Assembly: GCF_017104715.1 (NCBI RefSeq)
Contig: NZ_JAAGPI010000009.1
Location: 62,001-126,000, forward strand
Origin: Burkholderia sp. Ac-20365
Lineage (GTDB): Bacteria; Pseudomonadota; Gammaproteobacteria; Burkholderiales; Burkholderiaceae
Reading direction: 5' to 3'
DNA: 64,000 nt
Of this stretch, positions 1 through 9,560 are shown one piece after another; the stretch's first letter is position 1, and each line of letters begins with the position of its first letter. The translations under genes and the position numbers were made by a program. The notes beneath the pieces are model-generated. The model saw only the letters and a program-made list of their open reading frames with translations. It searched no databases and was not told where the DNA came from.

Positions 1-41
1 TCTCGCACATCGAACGAACGCACCGCGCTCAAGGAACCGAC

Positions 42-1469
42 ATGTCCACGATCAACTACACCGACAAGATTCCGAACAACGTCAACCTCGCCGACGATCG
101 CACGCTGCAACGCGCACTGGAGCAATGGCAGCCGAATTTCCTGTCGTGGTGGGGCGACATGGGCCCCGACGGCTCGCACAACTTCGACGTCTATCTGCGC
201 ACGGCAACCAGCGTCGATCCTGGCGGCTGGGCGCATTTCGATTACGTGAAGATGCCCGATTACCGCTGGGGTATTTTTCTCGCGCCTGGCGATCAGGAAC
301 GCAAGATCAACTTCGGCGAGCACAAGGGCGAGGCGGCATGGCAGGAAGTGCCGGGCGAGCATCGCGCGAACCTGCGTCGCATCATCGTCACGCAGGGCGA
401 TACGGAGCCGGCTTCCGTCGAACAGCAGCGTCACCTCGGCCTGACGGCGCCGTCGATGTACGACCTGCGCAACCTGTTTCAGGTGAACGTCGAGGAAGGC
501 CGTCATCTGTGGGCGATGGTGTATCTGCTGCATCGTTACTTCGGCCGTGACGGTCGCGAAGAAGCGGAAGCGTTGCTCGGCCGCCGCTCGGGCGATGACG
601 ACAATCCTCGCATTCTCGGCGCATTCAACGAGAAGACGCCCGACTGGCTCGCGTTCTATATGTTCACGTATTTCACGGACCGCGACGGCAAGTTCCAGTT
701 GAGCGCGCTCGCCGAATCCGGATTCGATCCGCTTGCGCGCACAACGAAGTTCATGCTGACGGAAGAAGCGCATCACATGTTCGTCGGCGAGTCGGGCGTG
801 TCGCGCGTCGTGCAGCGCACCGCGCAGGTGATGAACGAACTGAAGACGGATGACGTCGCGAAGATTCGCGCAGCAGGCGTGATCGATCTGCCGACCATCC
901 AGCGTTATCTGAACTTCCACTATTCGGTCACGATCGATCTGTTCGGTGCCGATCAGTCGTCGAATGCGGCGACGTTCTACAGCTCGGGCCTCAAAGGCCG
1001 TTACGAGGAAACGAAGCGCGACGACGATCATCAACTCACGGGACAGAGCTACAAGCTGCTCGATGTCGCAGACGGCAAGCTGGTCGAGCGCGAAGTGCCC
1101 ATGCTCAACGCGATGAACGAAGTGCTGCGCGACGACTACATCAAGGATTCCGTCGCGGGTGTCGGGCGCTGGAACAAGGTGCTGGAGAAGGCGGGCATCG
1201 ACTTCCGGCTGACTGTGCCGCACAAGGCGTTCAATCGGCAGATCGGTACCTTCGCGGGCACGCGCGTGTCGCCCGATGGCCGCGTGATCAGCGAGACCGA
1301 ATGGGCCGCGAACGAATCGAAATGGCTGCCGACTGCGGAAGACCGCGCGTACGTGGCATCGCTGATGGGGCGCGTGGCTGAACCCGGCAAGTTCGCGAAC
1401 TGGATCGCGCCGCCTGCCATGGGTATCAATCGCCAGCCCGTCGACTTCGAATACGTGCGCTTCAACTGA
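42..1469 (+). CDS. boxB: Benzoyl-CoA 2,3-epoxidase, oxygenase subunit BoxB
   Basis: This 475-residue protein is the di-iron oxygenase of the aerobic box pathway. With the reductase BoxA it converts benzoyl-CoA to the 2,3-epoxide in the cytoplasm. Two carboxylate/histidine clusters typical of the family are visible: EEGRH at residues 151-155 and EEAHH at 241-245, which would hold the di-iron centre. The length matches the family. The start is supported by an AAGGA ribosome-binding site six bases upstream. boxA follows after 31 bp, so the two are probably co-transcribed; upstream genes of the pathway would lie before the window. Identity is confident from whole-length recognition. Confidence 0.95.
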   Translation: MSTINYTDKIPNNVNLADDRTLQRALEQWQPNFLSWWGDMGPDGSHNFDVYLRTATSVDPGGWAHFDYVKMPDYRWGIFLAPGDQERKINFGEHKGEAAWQEVPGEHRANLRRIIVTQGDTEPASVEQQRHLGLTAPSMYDLRNLFQVNVEEGRHLWAMVYLLHRYFGRDGREEAEALLGRRSGDDDNPRILGAFNEKTPDWLAFYMFTYFTDRDGKFQLSALAESGFDPLARTTKFMLTEEAHHMFVGESGVSRVVQRTAQVMNELKTDDVAKIRAAGVIDLPTIQRYLNFHYSVTIDLFGADQSSNAATFYSSGLKGRYEETKRDDDHQLTGQSYKLLDVADGKLVEREVPMLNAMNEVLRDDYIKDSVAGVGRWNKVLEKAGIDFRLTVPHKAFNRQIGTFAGTRVSPDGRVISETEWAANESKWLPTAEDRAYVASLMGRVAEPGKFANWIAPPAMGINRQPVDFEYVRFN

Positions 1470-1500
1470 ACGCACCGTTAAAGCAAAAGGCAGAACGATC

Positions 1501-2751
1501 ATGAACGCGCCCGTACCGATCGAAGTGCTCAAGCAACATCTGATCGATCCGGAGATCTGCATTCGCTGCAACACATGCGAAGAGACCTGCCCGATCGATG
1601 CGATCACGCACGACGGCACGAACTACGTCGTGATGCCCGACGTATGCAATGGTTGCATGGCGTGCGTGCCGCCTTGTCCGACGGGCGCAATCGACAACTG
1701 GCGCACCGTGTTGAAGGCCGACGCCTATAGCATCGACGAGCAGTACACGTGGGACGTGCTGCCGGAGCAGGGCACGATGGCGTTGCCGTCCGTCACAGAA
1801 GCTCCGGCGACTGACAACGCTGCAGGCAGCGTCGATACCGACGAAGCGCAGGGCATCGAAGTCGACACCGTGCGCGGTGCCGTGGTGCCGCCGTGGTCCG
1901 CGGCGCGTCCGTATGTGAACCTCTACACGCACAAGAATCCGACGACGGCGACCGTCGTCGGCAATTACCGGCTGACGGACGAAGCAACCGAGAGCGACAT
2001 CCATCACATCGTGCTCGATTTCGGCGCGATGCCGTTCCCCGTGCTCGAAGGGCAGTCGATCGGCATTCTGCCGCCGGGTAGTGCCACCGATGGCCGCGCG
2101 CATCATGCGCGCCAGTATTCGATTGCGAGCCCGCGTGATGGCGAGCGGCCCGGCTACAACAACGTGTCGCTGACCGTGAAGCGCGTGACGCAGGACTATC
2201 AGGGTAACGCTGCAAACGGCGTGTGCTCGAACTATCTGTGTGATCTGAAGAAGGGTGACGTGGTCAACGTGATCGGCCCATTCGGCAGCACGTTTCTGAT
2301 GCCGAACCATCCGAATTCGCATCTGCTGATGATCTGCACGGGCACGGGTTCCGCGCCGATGCGCGCAATGACCGAGTATCGCCGCAGGCGCAGGCTGAAG
2401 GGCGCGACGGGCAAGCTGATGCTGTTCTTCGGCGCGCGCACGAAAGAAGAGCTGCCTTACTTCGGCCCGTTGACGAACCTGCCGAAAGATTTCATCGATA
2501 CCAACCTCGCGTTTTCACGCACGCCCGGCGAGCCGAAGCGCTATGTGCAGGATGCGATGCGCGAGCGTGCTGTCGACGTCGCACAACTGCTGCGCGATGA
2601 CAACACCTTCATCTACGTGTGCGGACTGAAGGGCATGGAAGATGGCGTGTTGCAGTCGCTGAAGGACATCGCCGATCAGCATGGTCTCGAATGGGACGTG
2701 CTGTGGCAAAAGCTCAAACGCGAAGGGCGTCTTCATCTGGAAACGTATTGA
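1501..2751 (+). CDS. boxA: Benzoyl-CoA 2,3-epoxidase, reductase subunit BoxA
   Basis: This 416-residue iron-sulfur flavoprotein passes electrons from NADPH to BoxB. The N-terminus holds two [4Fe-4S] cysteine sets, C20/C23/C26/C30 and C49/C52/C55/C59, in a bacterial ferredoxin fold. A linker of about 80 residues leads into a ferredoxin-NADP reductase-type domain with the flavin motif RQYSIASP and the nucleotide-binding GTGSAPMRAM. It sits 31 bp after boxB on the same strand. The gene ends 13 bp from the end of a convergent TetR gene, so the box operon ends here. Length and domain order match known BoxA proteins. Confidence 0.95.
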   Translation: MNAPVPIEVLKQHLIDPEICIRCNTCEETCPIDAITHDGTNYVVMPDVCNGCMACVPPCPTGAIDNWRTVLKADAYSIDEQYTWDVLPEQGTMALPSVTEAPATDNAAGSVDTDEAQGIEVDTVRGAVVPPWSAARPYVNLYTHKNPTTATVVGNYRLTDEATESDIHHIVLDFGAMPFPVLEGQSIGILPPGSATDGRAHHARQYSIASPRDGERPGYNNVSLTVKRVTQDYQGNAANGVCSNYLCDLKKGDVVNVIGPFGSTFLMPNHPNSHLLMICTGTGSAPMRAMTEYRRRRRLKGATGKLMLFFGARTKEELPYFGPLTNLPKDFIDTNLAFSRTPGEPKRYVQDAMRERAVDVAQLLRDDNTFIYVCGLKGMEDGVLQSLKDIADQHGLEWDVLWQKLKREGRLHLETY

Positions 2752-2764
2752 ACGCAGCAGGCTT

Positions 2765-3463
2765 TCAGGTTTTCGACGTAGCAGACGGAGACTTCGCCCC
2801 GCAGGCACGTATCACGAGTTGCACGACCTGCTCCGTCGTCGCATCGAAAGCCTTCTGTGACAACGCGCGCTTGCCGCCCAGCGCGCGTATCTGCGCATCG
2901 AAATCCGCGTAGTGCTGCGTGGTCGCCCAGATCATGTACATCAGCGTTTGCGCGTCGACTTCCGCGAGCAGGCCGCGCGCAACCCAGTCGTCGATGACGG
3001 TCACGCGCGTCTCCAGCCAGGGCTTCACGCGTTGCTCGAGAATGTCGTGCATGTGCTCCGCGCCGTGAATGATCTCGTTCGCCCACACCTTCGAGCCGAG
3101 CGGCCGCCGCCGCGACAGTTCCATCTTGGCGCGCACATAGCCGCCGATTGCTTCGACGGGATCGTCGCTGCCTTCGAACGTATTCGCCGCGCGATGCCAG
3201 TCTTCGAACAGGTCTTCGAGCACGCGCCGATAGAGTGCGAGCTTGGTCGGGAAGTAGTAATGGACGTTGGCTTTCGGTAAGCCGGCGCGCTCTGCAATCA
3301 TCGCGGTGCTCGCGCCTTCGAAGCCACGCTCCGCAAAAACGGCCTCCGCGCACGCCAGAAGATGCGTTTCGTTGCTCTCGCGAATGTGAGCCTTGCGCCG
3401 CCGCAAAGGTGCGGGCGCTTCGTCGTTGTCGGTCTCGCTCACTGCCGTGTCGTCGTGTCTCAT
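2765..3463 (-). CDS. TetR-family repressor, RutR-like, of the pyrimidine cluster
   Basis: A 232-residue TetR-type regulator. An N-terminal helix-turn-helix (about residues 30-75, containing AGLPKANVHYYFPTK) is followed by a ligand domain whose MIWATTQHYADF stretch resembles E. coli RutR, which senses uracil. It is transcribed divergently from the pyrimidine degradation genes, with a 408-bp gap holding a promoter and a clean inverted repeat. It converges on boxA with a 13-bp gap, but it resembles RutR rather than a benzoate regulator. I infer that it represses the cluster at 3.9-11.0 kb and is relieved by a pyrimidine or a breakdown product. The family assignment is strong; the ligand is inference. 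Confidence 0.85.
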   Translation of the reverse strand: MRHDDTAVSETDNDEAPAPLRRRKAHIRESNETHLLACAEAVFAERGFEGASTAMIAERAGLPKANVHYYFPTKLALYRRVLEDLFEDWHRAANTFEGSDDPVEAIGGYVRAKMELSRRRPLGSKVWANEIIHGAEHMHDILEQRVKPWLETRVTVIDDWVARGLLAEVDAQTLMYMIWATTQHYADFDAQIRALGGKRALSQKAFDATTEQVVQLVIRACGAKSPSATSKT

Positions 3464-3632
3464 CGTTGGCCTCGCGCGGCTTCGGTGCCGCGTCGCGCTT
3501 CATTCTAGCCGCTCATTTCGCAATCGACAGCAACGCATTCAACGTTTGGTTGATCCCGCGTCATGTCGTGCTGCATCGCAATGGCACGCTTCTCGCTCTT
3601 GTCACGGTCTGTCATTCGCCGCACAAAAGTCA

Positions 3633-3678
3633 TTGATTTGATGTTTTTAATCGGCTACAACCTGTCCAACCGGACAGG
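3633..3678 (+). promoter_or_regulatory. Promoter with overlapping operator for the pyrimidine cluster
   Basis: A -35-like TTGATT (3633-3638) lies 17 bp before a -10-like TACAAC (3656-3661). Directly on it, where transcription would start, is a perfect inverted repeat CCTGTCC-aacc-GGACAGG (3661-3678). A repressor bound there would block RNA polymerase. The position between the divergent TetR gene and the amidohydrolase gene fits the TetR protein as the binder. A second, weaker repeat (CATGCAC/GTGCATG, 3733-3753) lies in the leader. The promoter is predicted by eye; the repeat is certain. Confidence 0.55.
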
Positions 3679-3871
3679 ATTCGCGAAGCAACCGAAGGTC
3701 AGGGTTTACGTGGACGCAGGGGGATATCGAAGCATGCACGTCCCGAGTGCATGTATGCCCCAAGGCGAATTCGAAGCCGCGGCCGATGCACCAGTTTCAC
3801 TTCGTCGCGAGAGGCTGCCATGCCGCTCGCGGTTGAACTGCAAAGCGTATTGATCCAGAGGAGCAAGACGA

Positions 3872-5149
3872 ATGAATGCGGTATCCGAAGCGTTGAAACA
3901 CGGACTCGATACGTCGATCACCGTCAACGGCAAACGCCTGTGGGACAGTCTGATGACGATGGCGAAAATCGGCGCGACGCAAAAGGGCGGTGTATGCCGT
4001 CTCGCGCTCACCGATCTCGACAAGGAAGGGCGCGACCTCATCGTCAGCTGGGCAAAAGAGGCGGGCTGCACGATCAGCGTTGATCAGATGGGCAACGTAT
4101 TCATGCGGCGCGCAGGCACGAACCCGGATGCGCTGCCCGTGATGACGGGTTCGCACGCGGACTCGCAACCGACGGGCGGCCGCTTCGACGGCATCTATGG
4201 CGTGCTCGGCGGGCTCGAAGTAATCCGCAGTCTCAACGATCGCGGCATCGAGACCGAGCATCCCATCGAGGTCGTGATCTGGACCAACGAGGAAGGCTCG
4301 CGCTTTGCGCCCGCGATGGTGGCGTCCGGCGTGTTCGCGGGCGTCTTCACGCTCGACTATGGTCTGTCGCGCAAGGATGTCGATGGCAAGACGATCGGCG
4401 AGGAACTGAAGCGCATCGGCTATGCGGGCGATGTGCCCTGCGGTGGCCGGCCGCTGCATGCCGCGTTCGAACTGCATATCGAGCAGGGGCCGATACTCGA
4501 AGCAGAGCAGAAGACGATCGGTGTCGTCACTGACGCGCAAGGACAGCGCTGGTACGAAATCACGCTGACGGGCCAGGAAGCGCATGCGGGTCCGACGCCA
4601 ATGCCGCGCCGCAAGGATGCATTGCTCGGCGCCGCGCGCGTGGTCGATCTCGTGAACCGCATCGGCCTCGATCATGCGCCGCTTGCGTGCGCAACGGTCG
4701 GCATGATGCAGGTGCATCCGAACTCGCGCAACGTGATTCCGGGGCGCGTGTTCTTCACGGTCGATTTCCGTCATCCCGACGATGCCGTGCTCGCGAAGAT
4801 GGACGCGGCATTGCGTGAAGGCGTCGCGAAGATCGCGGGCGGCATCGGCCTCGAAACGCAACTCGAACAGATCTTTTACTACGAGCCCGTCAAGTTCGAT
4901 GCGGCGTGCGTGACGTCCGTGCGTGCCGCTGCCGAACGCTTTGGCTATCCGCATCGCGACATGGTGTCGGGCGCGGGCCACGATGCCTGTTATCTGTCGC
5001 AGGTCGCACCGACATCGATGGTGTTCGTGCCGTGCGTGGATGGCATCAGTCACAACGAAATCGAAGACGCGACGCCCGAATGGATCGAGGCGGGCGCAAA
5101 CGTGTTGCTGCACGCGATGCTGGAGCGCGCCTGCGAACCCGCATCGTAA
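3872..5149 (+). CDS. Zn-dependent amidohydrolase, probable N-carbamoyl-beta-alanine amidohydrolase
   Basis: A 425-residue M20-family hydrolase of the hydantoinase/carbamoylase group. The metal-binding stretches are present: GSHADSQPTGGRFDG with its His-Asp pair, WTNEEGSRF, the FELHIEQGP stretch, and the dimerisation region GQEAHAGPTPM. Next to preTA and dihydropyrimidinase, the likely job is the last step of reductive uracil/thymine breakdown, hydrolysis of N-carbamoyl-beta-alanine to beta-alanine, CO2 and ammonia. The family also includes allantoate amidohydrolase and L-carbamoylase, so the substrate is inferred from context. A GAGGAG ribosome-binding site precedes the ATG. It is the first gene after the operator. 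Confidence 0.88.
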   Translation: MNAVSEALKHGLDTSITVNGKRLWDSLMTMAKIGATQKGGVCRLALTDLDKEGRDLIVSWAKEAGCTISVDQMGNVFMRRAGTNPDALPVMTGSHADSQPTGGRFDGIYGVLGGLEVIRSLNDRGIETEHPIEVVIWTNEEGSRFAPAMVASGVFAGVFTLDYGLSRKDVDGKTIGEELKRIGYAGDVPCGGRPLHAAFELHIEQGPILEAEQKTIGVVTDAQGQRWYEITLTGQEAHAGPTPMPRRKDALLGAARVVDLVNRIGLDHAPLACATVGMMQVHPNSRNVIPGRVFFTVDFRHPDDAVLAKMDAALREGVAKIAGGIGLETQLEQIFYYEPVKFDAACVTSVRAAAERFGYPHRDMVSGAGHDACYLSQVAPTSMVFVPCVDGISHNEIEDATPEWIEAGANVLLHAMLERACEPAS

Positions 5150-5264
5150 GACCTCGTTGATGCTTTAAGGCTGCACTGTTTTACCCATAAAACACGCCGT
5201 CCCGACTTCGTTCGAGCGAAGCCGGCAGGCACGGCTACGTCCTCACCTTGACGAAGGAATACGT

Positions 5265-6614
5265 ATGGCCATCAAGCAAAACGGCGACATTGCGGCGCAC
5301 CGCCTGTCGTCCGAACAGCTTTCATGCGAATTCGCCGATATCGCGCCGCTGCTCGATCCCACTGCCGCCGCCGCGGCCGCGAGCCGCTGTCACTACTGCT
5401 ACGACGCGCCGTGTGTGCAGGCGTGTCCGACGCAGATCGACATTCCGAGCTTTATCCGCAAGATCGGCAACGGCAATCTGAAGGGCGCCGCGACCGACAT
5501 TCTTTCCGCGAATCCACTAGGCGGCATGTGCTCGCGTGTGTGCCCGACCGAGATTCTTTGCGAAGGCGCCTGCGTGCGCAATCATCAGGACGCGAAGCCT
5601 GTTGCGATCGGCGCATTGCAGCGTCATGCAACCGATTGGGCGATGGCGCGCGACGCAGTGCAATTCAAACGCGCACCCGATAGCGGGCGACATGTGGCCG
5701 TGGTCGGCGCGGGTCCAGCGGGGCTGGCATGCGCGCATCGGCTTGCGGTTGCCGGTCATCGCGTGACGATTTACGACGCGCACGACAAAGGCGGCGGCCT
5801 CAACGAATACGGTATTGCGGCATACAAAACCGTCGATGATTTCGCGCAACGCGAAGTGCAATGGCTGTTGTCGGTCGGTGGCATCGAACTGAAAACAGGC
5901 GTGCAATTGGGCCATGATGTGTCGCTCGATACGCTGCGTCAACAACACGACGCAGTGTTTCTCGGCGTTGGTCTCGCAGGCGTGCGCGCACTTCAACTCG
6001 AAGGCGAAGCACTGAACGGCGTGATGAATGCCGTCGATTTCATCGAGCAGGTACGTCAAGCGCGTGATCTCGGCACGGTGCCTGTAGGCCGCCGCGTTGT
6101 TGTGATCGGCGGCGGCAATACGGCGGTCGATGCCGCCGCCCAAAGCCGCAAGCTCGGCGCGACGAGCGTGACGATGGTCTATCGGCGCGGCGTCGAATCG
6201 ATGAGCGCGACGTGGGCCGAGCGCGATTTTGCGCAAATGCAGGGCGTGACGCTCGTCACGCATGCGAAGCCCGTGCGTCTGACCGGCAGCGACGGCGTGG
6301 TAACCGGCGTCGAGTTCGAGCGCACCGCAAGCGACGGCAGCACGGAGCGCTTCACGCTCGAAGCCGACATGGTGCTTAAGGCGATCGGCCAGACGCTCGT
6401 TGCCATCGGACTCGATCATGCACTGTTGACGCTCGATCAAAGCCGCCTCGCTGTCGACGCAGACCTGCGCACGTCGCTGGACAACGTGTGGGCAGGTGGC
6501 GATTGCGCGGCTTCCGGCGGCATCGATCTGACCGTGCAGGCTGTGCAGGACGGCAAGCTCGCGGCGGCATCGATCGATGCGGCGTTCGCGCTCGCTGCAG
6601 TCAAGGCAGCCTGA
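5265..6614 (+). CDS. preT: NAD-dependent dihydropyrimidine dehydrogenase, subunit PreT
   Basis: This 449-residue FAD/NAD(P)H subunit works with PreA to reduce uracil and thymine to their dihydro forms. The N-terminal third resembles the GltD/DPYD iron-sulfur domain, with cysteines in CHYCYDAPCVQACP and CSRVCP/CEGAC. Two dinucleotide folds follow: VVGAGPAGLACA near residue 145 and VVVIGGGNTAVDAA near residue 280. The C-terminal AGGDCAASGG is the usual FAD-contacting end. An AAGGAA ribosome-binding site precedes the ATG, and preA follows after 49 bp. Domain order and length match bacterial PreT. Confidence 0.92.
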   Translation: MAIKQNGDIAAHRLSSEQLSCEFADIAPLLDPTAAAAAASRCHYCYDAPCVQACPTQIDIPSFIRKIGNGNLKGAATDILSANPLGGMCSRVCPTEILCEGACVRNHQDAKPVAIGALQRHATDWAMARDAVQFKRAPDSGRHVAVVGAGPAGLACAHRLAVAGHRVTIYDAHDKGGGLNEYGIAAYKTVDDFAQREVQWLLSVGGIELKTGVQLGHDVSLDTLRQQHDAVFLGVGLAGVRALQLEGEALNGVMNAVDFIEQVRQARDLGTVPVGRRVVVIGGGNTAVDAAAQSRKLGATSVTMVYRRGVESMSATWAERDFAQMQGVTLVTHAKPVRLTGSDGVVTGVEFERTASDGSTERFTLEADMVLKAIGQTLVAIGLDHALLTLDQSRLAVDADLRTSLDNVWAGGDCAASGGIDLTVQAVQDGKLAAASIDAAFALAAVKAA

Positions 6615-6663
6615 CGCGCCAGCACACAGCACAGATAAAAACCGAATCCCCACGGAGCCGAAC

Positions 6664-7974
6664 ATGGCCGATCTTCGCTGCACGATTGCCGGCATCACGT
6701 CGCCGAATCCTTTCTGGCTCGCGTCCGCGCCGCCCACCGATAAAGCCTATAACGTCAACCGCGCGTTCGAGGCAGGCTGGGGCGGCGTCGTCTGGAAGAC
6801 GCTCGGGCTAGATCCGCATGTGGTCAACGTCAGCTCGCGTTACGGCGCGGTGCAATGGAACGGCCAGCGCATGGCGGGCCTGAACAACATCGAACTGATT
6901 ACCGACCGTCCACTCGATGTGAATCTACGCGAGATCGAACAGGTCAAGCGCGACTGGCCCGATCGCGCGCTGATCGTATCGCTGATGGTGCCGTGCAACG
7001 AGCGTGACTGGAAATGGATTCTTACGCAGGTCGAAGACACGGGCGCAGATGCTGTCGAATTGAATTTCGGTTGTCCGCACGGCATGAGCGAGCGCGGCAT
7101 GGGTTCGGCTGTTGGTCAGGTGCCCGAATACATCGAGATGGTCACGCGCTGGGTCAAGGAAGGCACCAAGCTGCCATGCCTCGTGAAGCTCACGCCGAAC
7201 ATCAGCGATATCCGCATGGGCTCGCGTGCCGCATACAAGGGCGGCGCGGATGGCGTGTCGCTGATCAACACGATCAACTCGATCGTCGCCGTCGATCTCG
7301 ACCAGATGGCGCCGATGCCGACCGTCGATGGCAAAGGTACGCACGGCGGTTACTGCGGCCCGGCCGTGAAGCCAATCGCATTGAACATGGTTGCTGAAAT
7401 CGCGCGCGACCCGGAGACGCCGGATCTGCCGATCTCCGGCATCGGCGGCATTTCGTCGTGGCGCGATGCGGCCGAATTCATGGTGCTCGGCGCGGGCAGC
7501 GTGCAGGTCTGCACGGCGGCCATGCACTACGGCTTTCGCATCGTTTCCGATCTCGCCGATGGTCTGTCGAACTGGATGGACGAAAAAGGCTACGGGACGC
7601 TCGACGACATTCGCGGCCGCGCGGTGCAGAACGTCACCGACTGGAAGTACCTGAACATGAAGTACGACATCAAGGCGCGTATCGATCAGGACAAGTGCAT
7701 CCAGTGCGGCCTCTGTCACATCGCCTGCGAAGACACGTCGCATCAGGCGATTACGCGCGAGAAGGACGGCAAGCGCCATTTCGAAGTCGTCGATGCGGAA
7801 TGCGTCGGGTGCAATCTTTGCATGCATGTATGCCCGGTCGAGCAATGCATCACGATGGAGCGCGTCGATAGCGGCGAGTACGCGAACTGGACCACGCATC
7901 CGAACAATCCGGCGCGGGTCGCGGCCGATGCACCTGAAACAGCGGGCGCACCAGCCGAACCGAAAGCGGCCTGA
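6664..7974 (+). CDS. preA: NAD-dependent dihydropyrimidine dehydrogenase, subunit PreA
   Basis: A 436-residue FMN barrel protein, the catalytic partner of PreT. It starts like a dihydroorotate-dehydrogenase-type TIM barrel. NFGCPHGMSERGMG near residue 140 supplies the substrate/FMN pocket and the nearby SGIGGISSW stretch binds phosphate. Two [4Fe-4S] motifs, CIQCGLCHIAC and CVGCNLCMHVCP, sit near the C-terminus and receive electrons from PreT. I chose the ATG at 6664 because of a GGAG just upstream and because the mature fold begins there; an upstream in-frame start would overlap preT. The order preT-preA is conserved in proteobacteria. Confidence 0.93.
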   Translation: MADLRCTIAGITSPNPFWLASAPPTDKAYNVNRAFEAGWGGVVWKTLGLDPHVVNVSSRYGAVQWNGQRMAGLNNIELITDRPLDVNLREIEQVKRDWPDRALIVSLMVPCNERDWKWILTQVEDTGADAVELNFGCPHGMSERGMGSAVGQVPEYIEMVTRWVKEGTKLPCLVKLTPNISDIRMGSRAAYKGGADGVSLINTINSIVAVDLDQMAPMPTVDGKGTHGGYCGPAVKPIALNMVAEIARDPETPDLPISGIGGISSWRDAAEFMVLGAGSVQVCTAAMHYGFRIVSDLADGLSNWMDEKGYGTLDDIRGRAVQNVTDWKYLNMKYDIKARIDQDKCIQCGLCHIACEDTSHQAITREKDGKRHFEVVDAECVGCNLCMHVCPVEQCITMERVDSGEYANWTTHPNNPARVAADAPETAGAPAEPKAA

Positions 7975-8029
7975 AGACGATCAGCATAAAAAAGAGCACT
8001 CAACGAGCGATCAACTGGAGATCTCATCG

Positions 8030-9526
8030 ATGAAGCAGACAGCGCAACCGGCCGACACGCCGCACGGCAGCAGTCTCTATAACGAAGACCTTGCGCCGAC
8101 GGGCCCGGCGCAGCGCACGTGGAAGTGGTATCACTTCGCCGCGTTGTGGGTCGGCATGGTGATGAACATTGCGTCGTACATGCTCGCCGCCGGGCTGACG
8201 GAAGAGGGCATGTCGCCGTGGCAGGCAGTGATGACCGTGCTGCTCGGCAACCTGATCGTGCTGGTGCCGATGCTGCTGATCGGTCACGCGGGCGCGAAGC
8301 ACGGCATTCCGTATGCGGTGCTGGTGCGCTCGTCGTTCGGCACGCAGGGCGCGAAATTGCCCGCGATGCTGCGCGCGATCGTCGCGTGCGGCTGGTACGG
8401 CATCCAGACGTGGCTCGGCGGCAGCGCGATCTATACGCTGCTCAACATCCTGACGGGTAATGCGCTGCATGGCGCGGCACTGCCGTTCCTCGACATCTCG
8501 ATCGGTCAGCTCGCATGCTTCCTCGCATTCTGGGCATTGCAGATCTACTTCATCGTGCATGGCACCGATTCGATCCGCTGGCTCGAAAGCTGGTCCGCGC
8601 CGATCAAGGTCGTGATGTGCATCGCGCTCGTGTGGTGGGCGACGTCGAAAGCGGGCGGCGTGGGCTCGATGTTGTCGGCGCCTTCGCAATTCGCGCCGGG
8701 CGGAAAGAAAGAAGGGCTCTTCTGGGTCACGTTCTGGCCTGGCCTGACAGCAATGGTCGGCTTCTGGGCGACGCTCGCGCTGAACATTCCTGACTTCACG
8801 CGTTTTGCGAGGACGCAGCGCGACCAGATCGTCGGGCAGTCGATTGGCTTGCCGGTGCCGATGGCATTGCTGTCGGTGATCTCGGTGGTCGTGACGTCGG
8901 CGACGGTCGTGATCTACGGCAAGGCGATCTGGGACCCGATCGATCTGACGAGCCGCATGACGGGCATCGGTGTTGGCGTCGCGCTCATCATCCTCACGCT
9001 CGATACGATGTGCTGCAATCTCGCGGCGAACCTGGTCGGTCCCGCGTATGACTTTTCGAGTCTGTGGCCGAAGGGCATTTCGTATCGCGCGGGCGGCATG
9101 ATCACCGCGACCATCGCGATCGTGATGATGCCGTGGAAGATTCTCGCGACCACGCAGGGTTATATCTTCACGTGGCTCGTCGGCTATTCGGCGCTGCTCG
9201 GACCCGTCGCGGGCATCCTGATGGTCGATTACTTCTTTATTCGCGGCACGCGCCTCGATCAGCGCGAACTGTTCGACGAGAACGGTGAGTATAGCTACAC
9301 GGGCGGCTGGAATATCGCGGCCGTGGTGGCGCTGCTGATCGGCGTGCTGCCGAATCTGCCGGGCTTTCTGCATACCGCGTTTCCCGCGTCGTTTCCCAAT
9401 GTGCCCGCATTCTTCAATACGCTCTATACGTATGCGTGGTTCGTGGGTCTGGCGCTGGCATCGATTGTGTACGGCACGTGGATGAAGCTGCGCCGCAGCC
9501 CTGGCGCGAGCATGGCGAACGCATAA
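8030..9526 (+). CDS. NCS1-family nucleobase:cation symporter
   Basis: A 498-residue polytopic membrane protein of the NCS1 (uracil/allantoin/cytosine permease) family. The N-terminal NEDLAPTGPAQRTWKWYHF is typical, and roughly twelve hydrophobic segments follow. The start at 8030 has a GGAG ten bases upstream. Because it lies between preA and dihydropyrimidinase on the same strand, the likely substrate is uracil, thymine or a dihydropyrimidine/hydantoin; the sequence alone does not decide which. Gaps of 55 bp before and 34 bp after suggest it belongs to the same operon. Confidence 0.88.
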   Translation: MKQTAQPADTPHGSSLYNEDLAPTGPAQRTWKWYHFAALWVGMVMNIASYMLAAGLTEEGMSPWQAVMTVLLGNLIVLVPMLLIGHAGAKHGIPYAVLVRSSFGTQGAKLPAMLRAIVACGWYGIQTWLGGSAIYTLLNILTGNALHGAALPFLDISIGQLACFLAFWALQIYFIVHGTDSIRWLESWSAPIKVVMCIALVWWATSKAGGVGSMLSAPSQFAPGGKKEGLFWVTFWPGLTAMVGFWATLALNIPDFTRFARTQRDQIVGQSIGLPVPMALLSVISVVVTSATVVIYGKAIWDPIDLTSRMTGIGVGVALIILTLDTMCCNLAANLVGPAYDFSSLWPKGISYRAGGMITATIAIVMMPWKILATTQGYIFTWLVGYSALLGPVAGILMVDYFFIRGTRLDQRELFDENGEYSYTGGWNIAAVVALLIGVLPNLPGFLHTAFPASFPNVPAFFNTLYTYAWFVGLALASIVYGTWMKLRRSPGASMANA

Positions 9527-9560
9527 GTGTGCGATTGAACATTTGACGGAGGAGGCACGC

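Noticed and set aside
3733..3753. CATGCAC/GTGCATG hairpin in the pyrimidine leader as a riboswitch or terminator
   Set aside because: Short 7-bp stem without a T run or any recognised riboswitch core; noted only as a weak repeat.
3797..5113. A 438-codon frame antisense to the amidohydrolase
   Set aside because: Overlaps a well-supported enzyme gene completely and has no family features.
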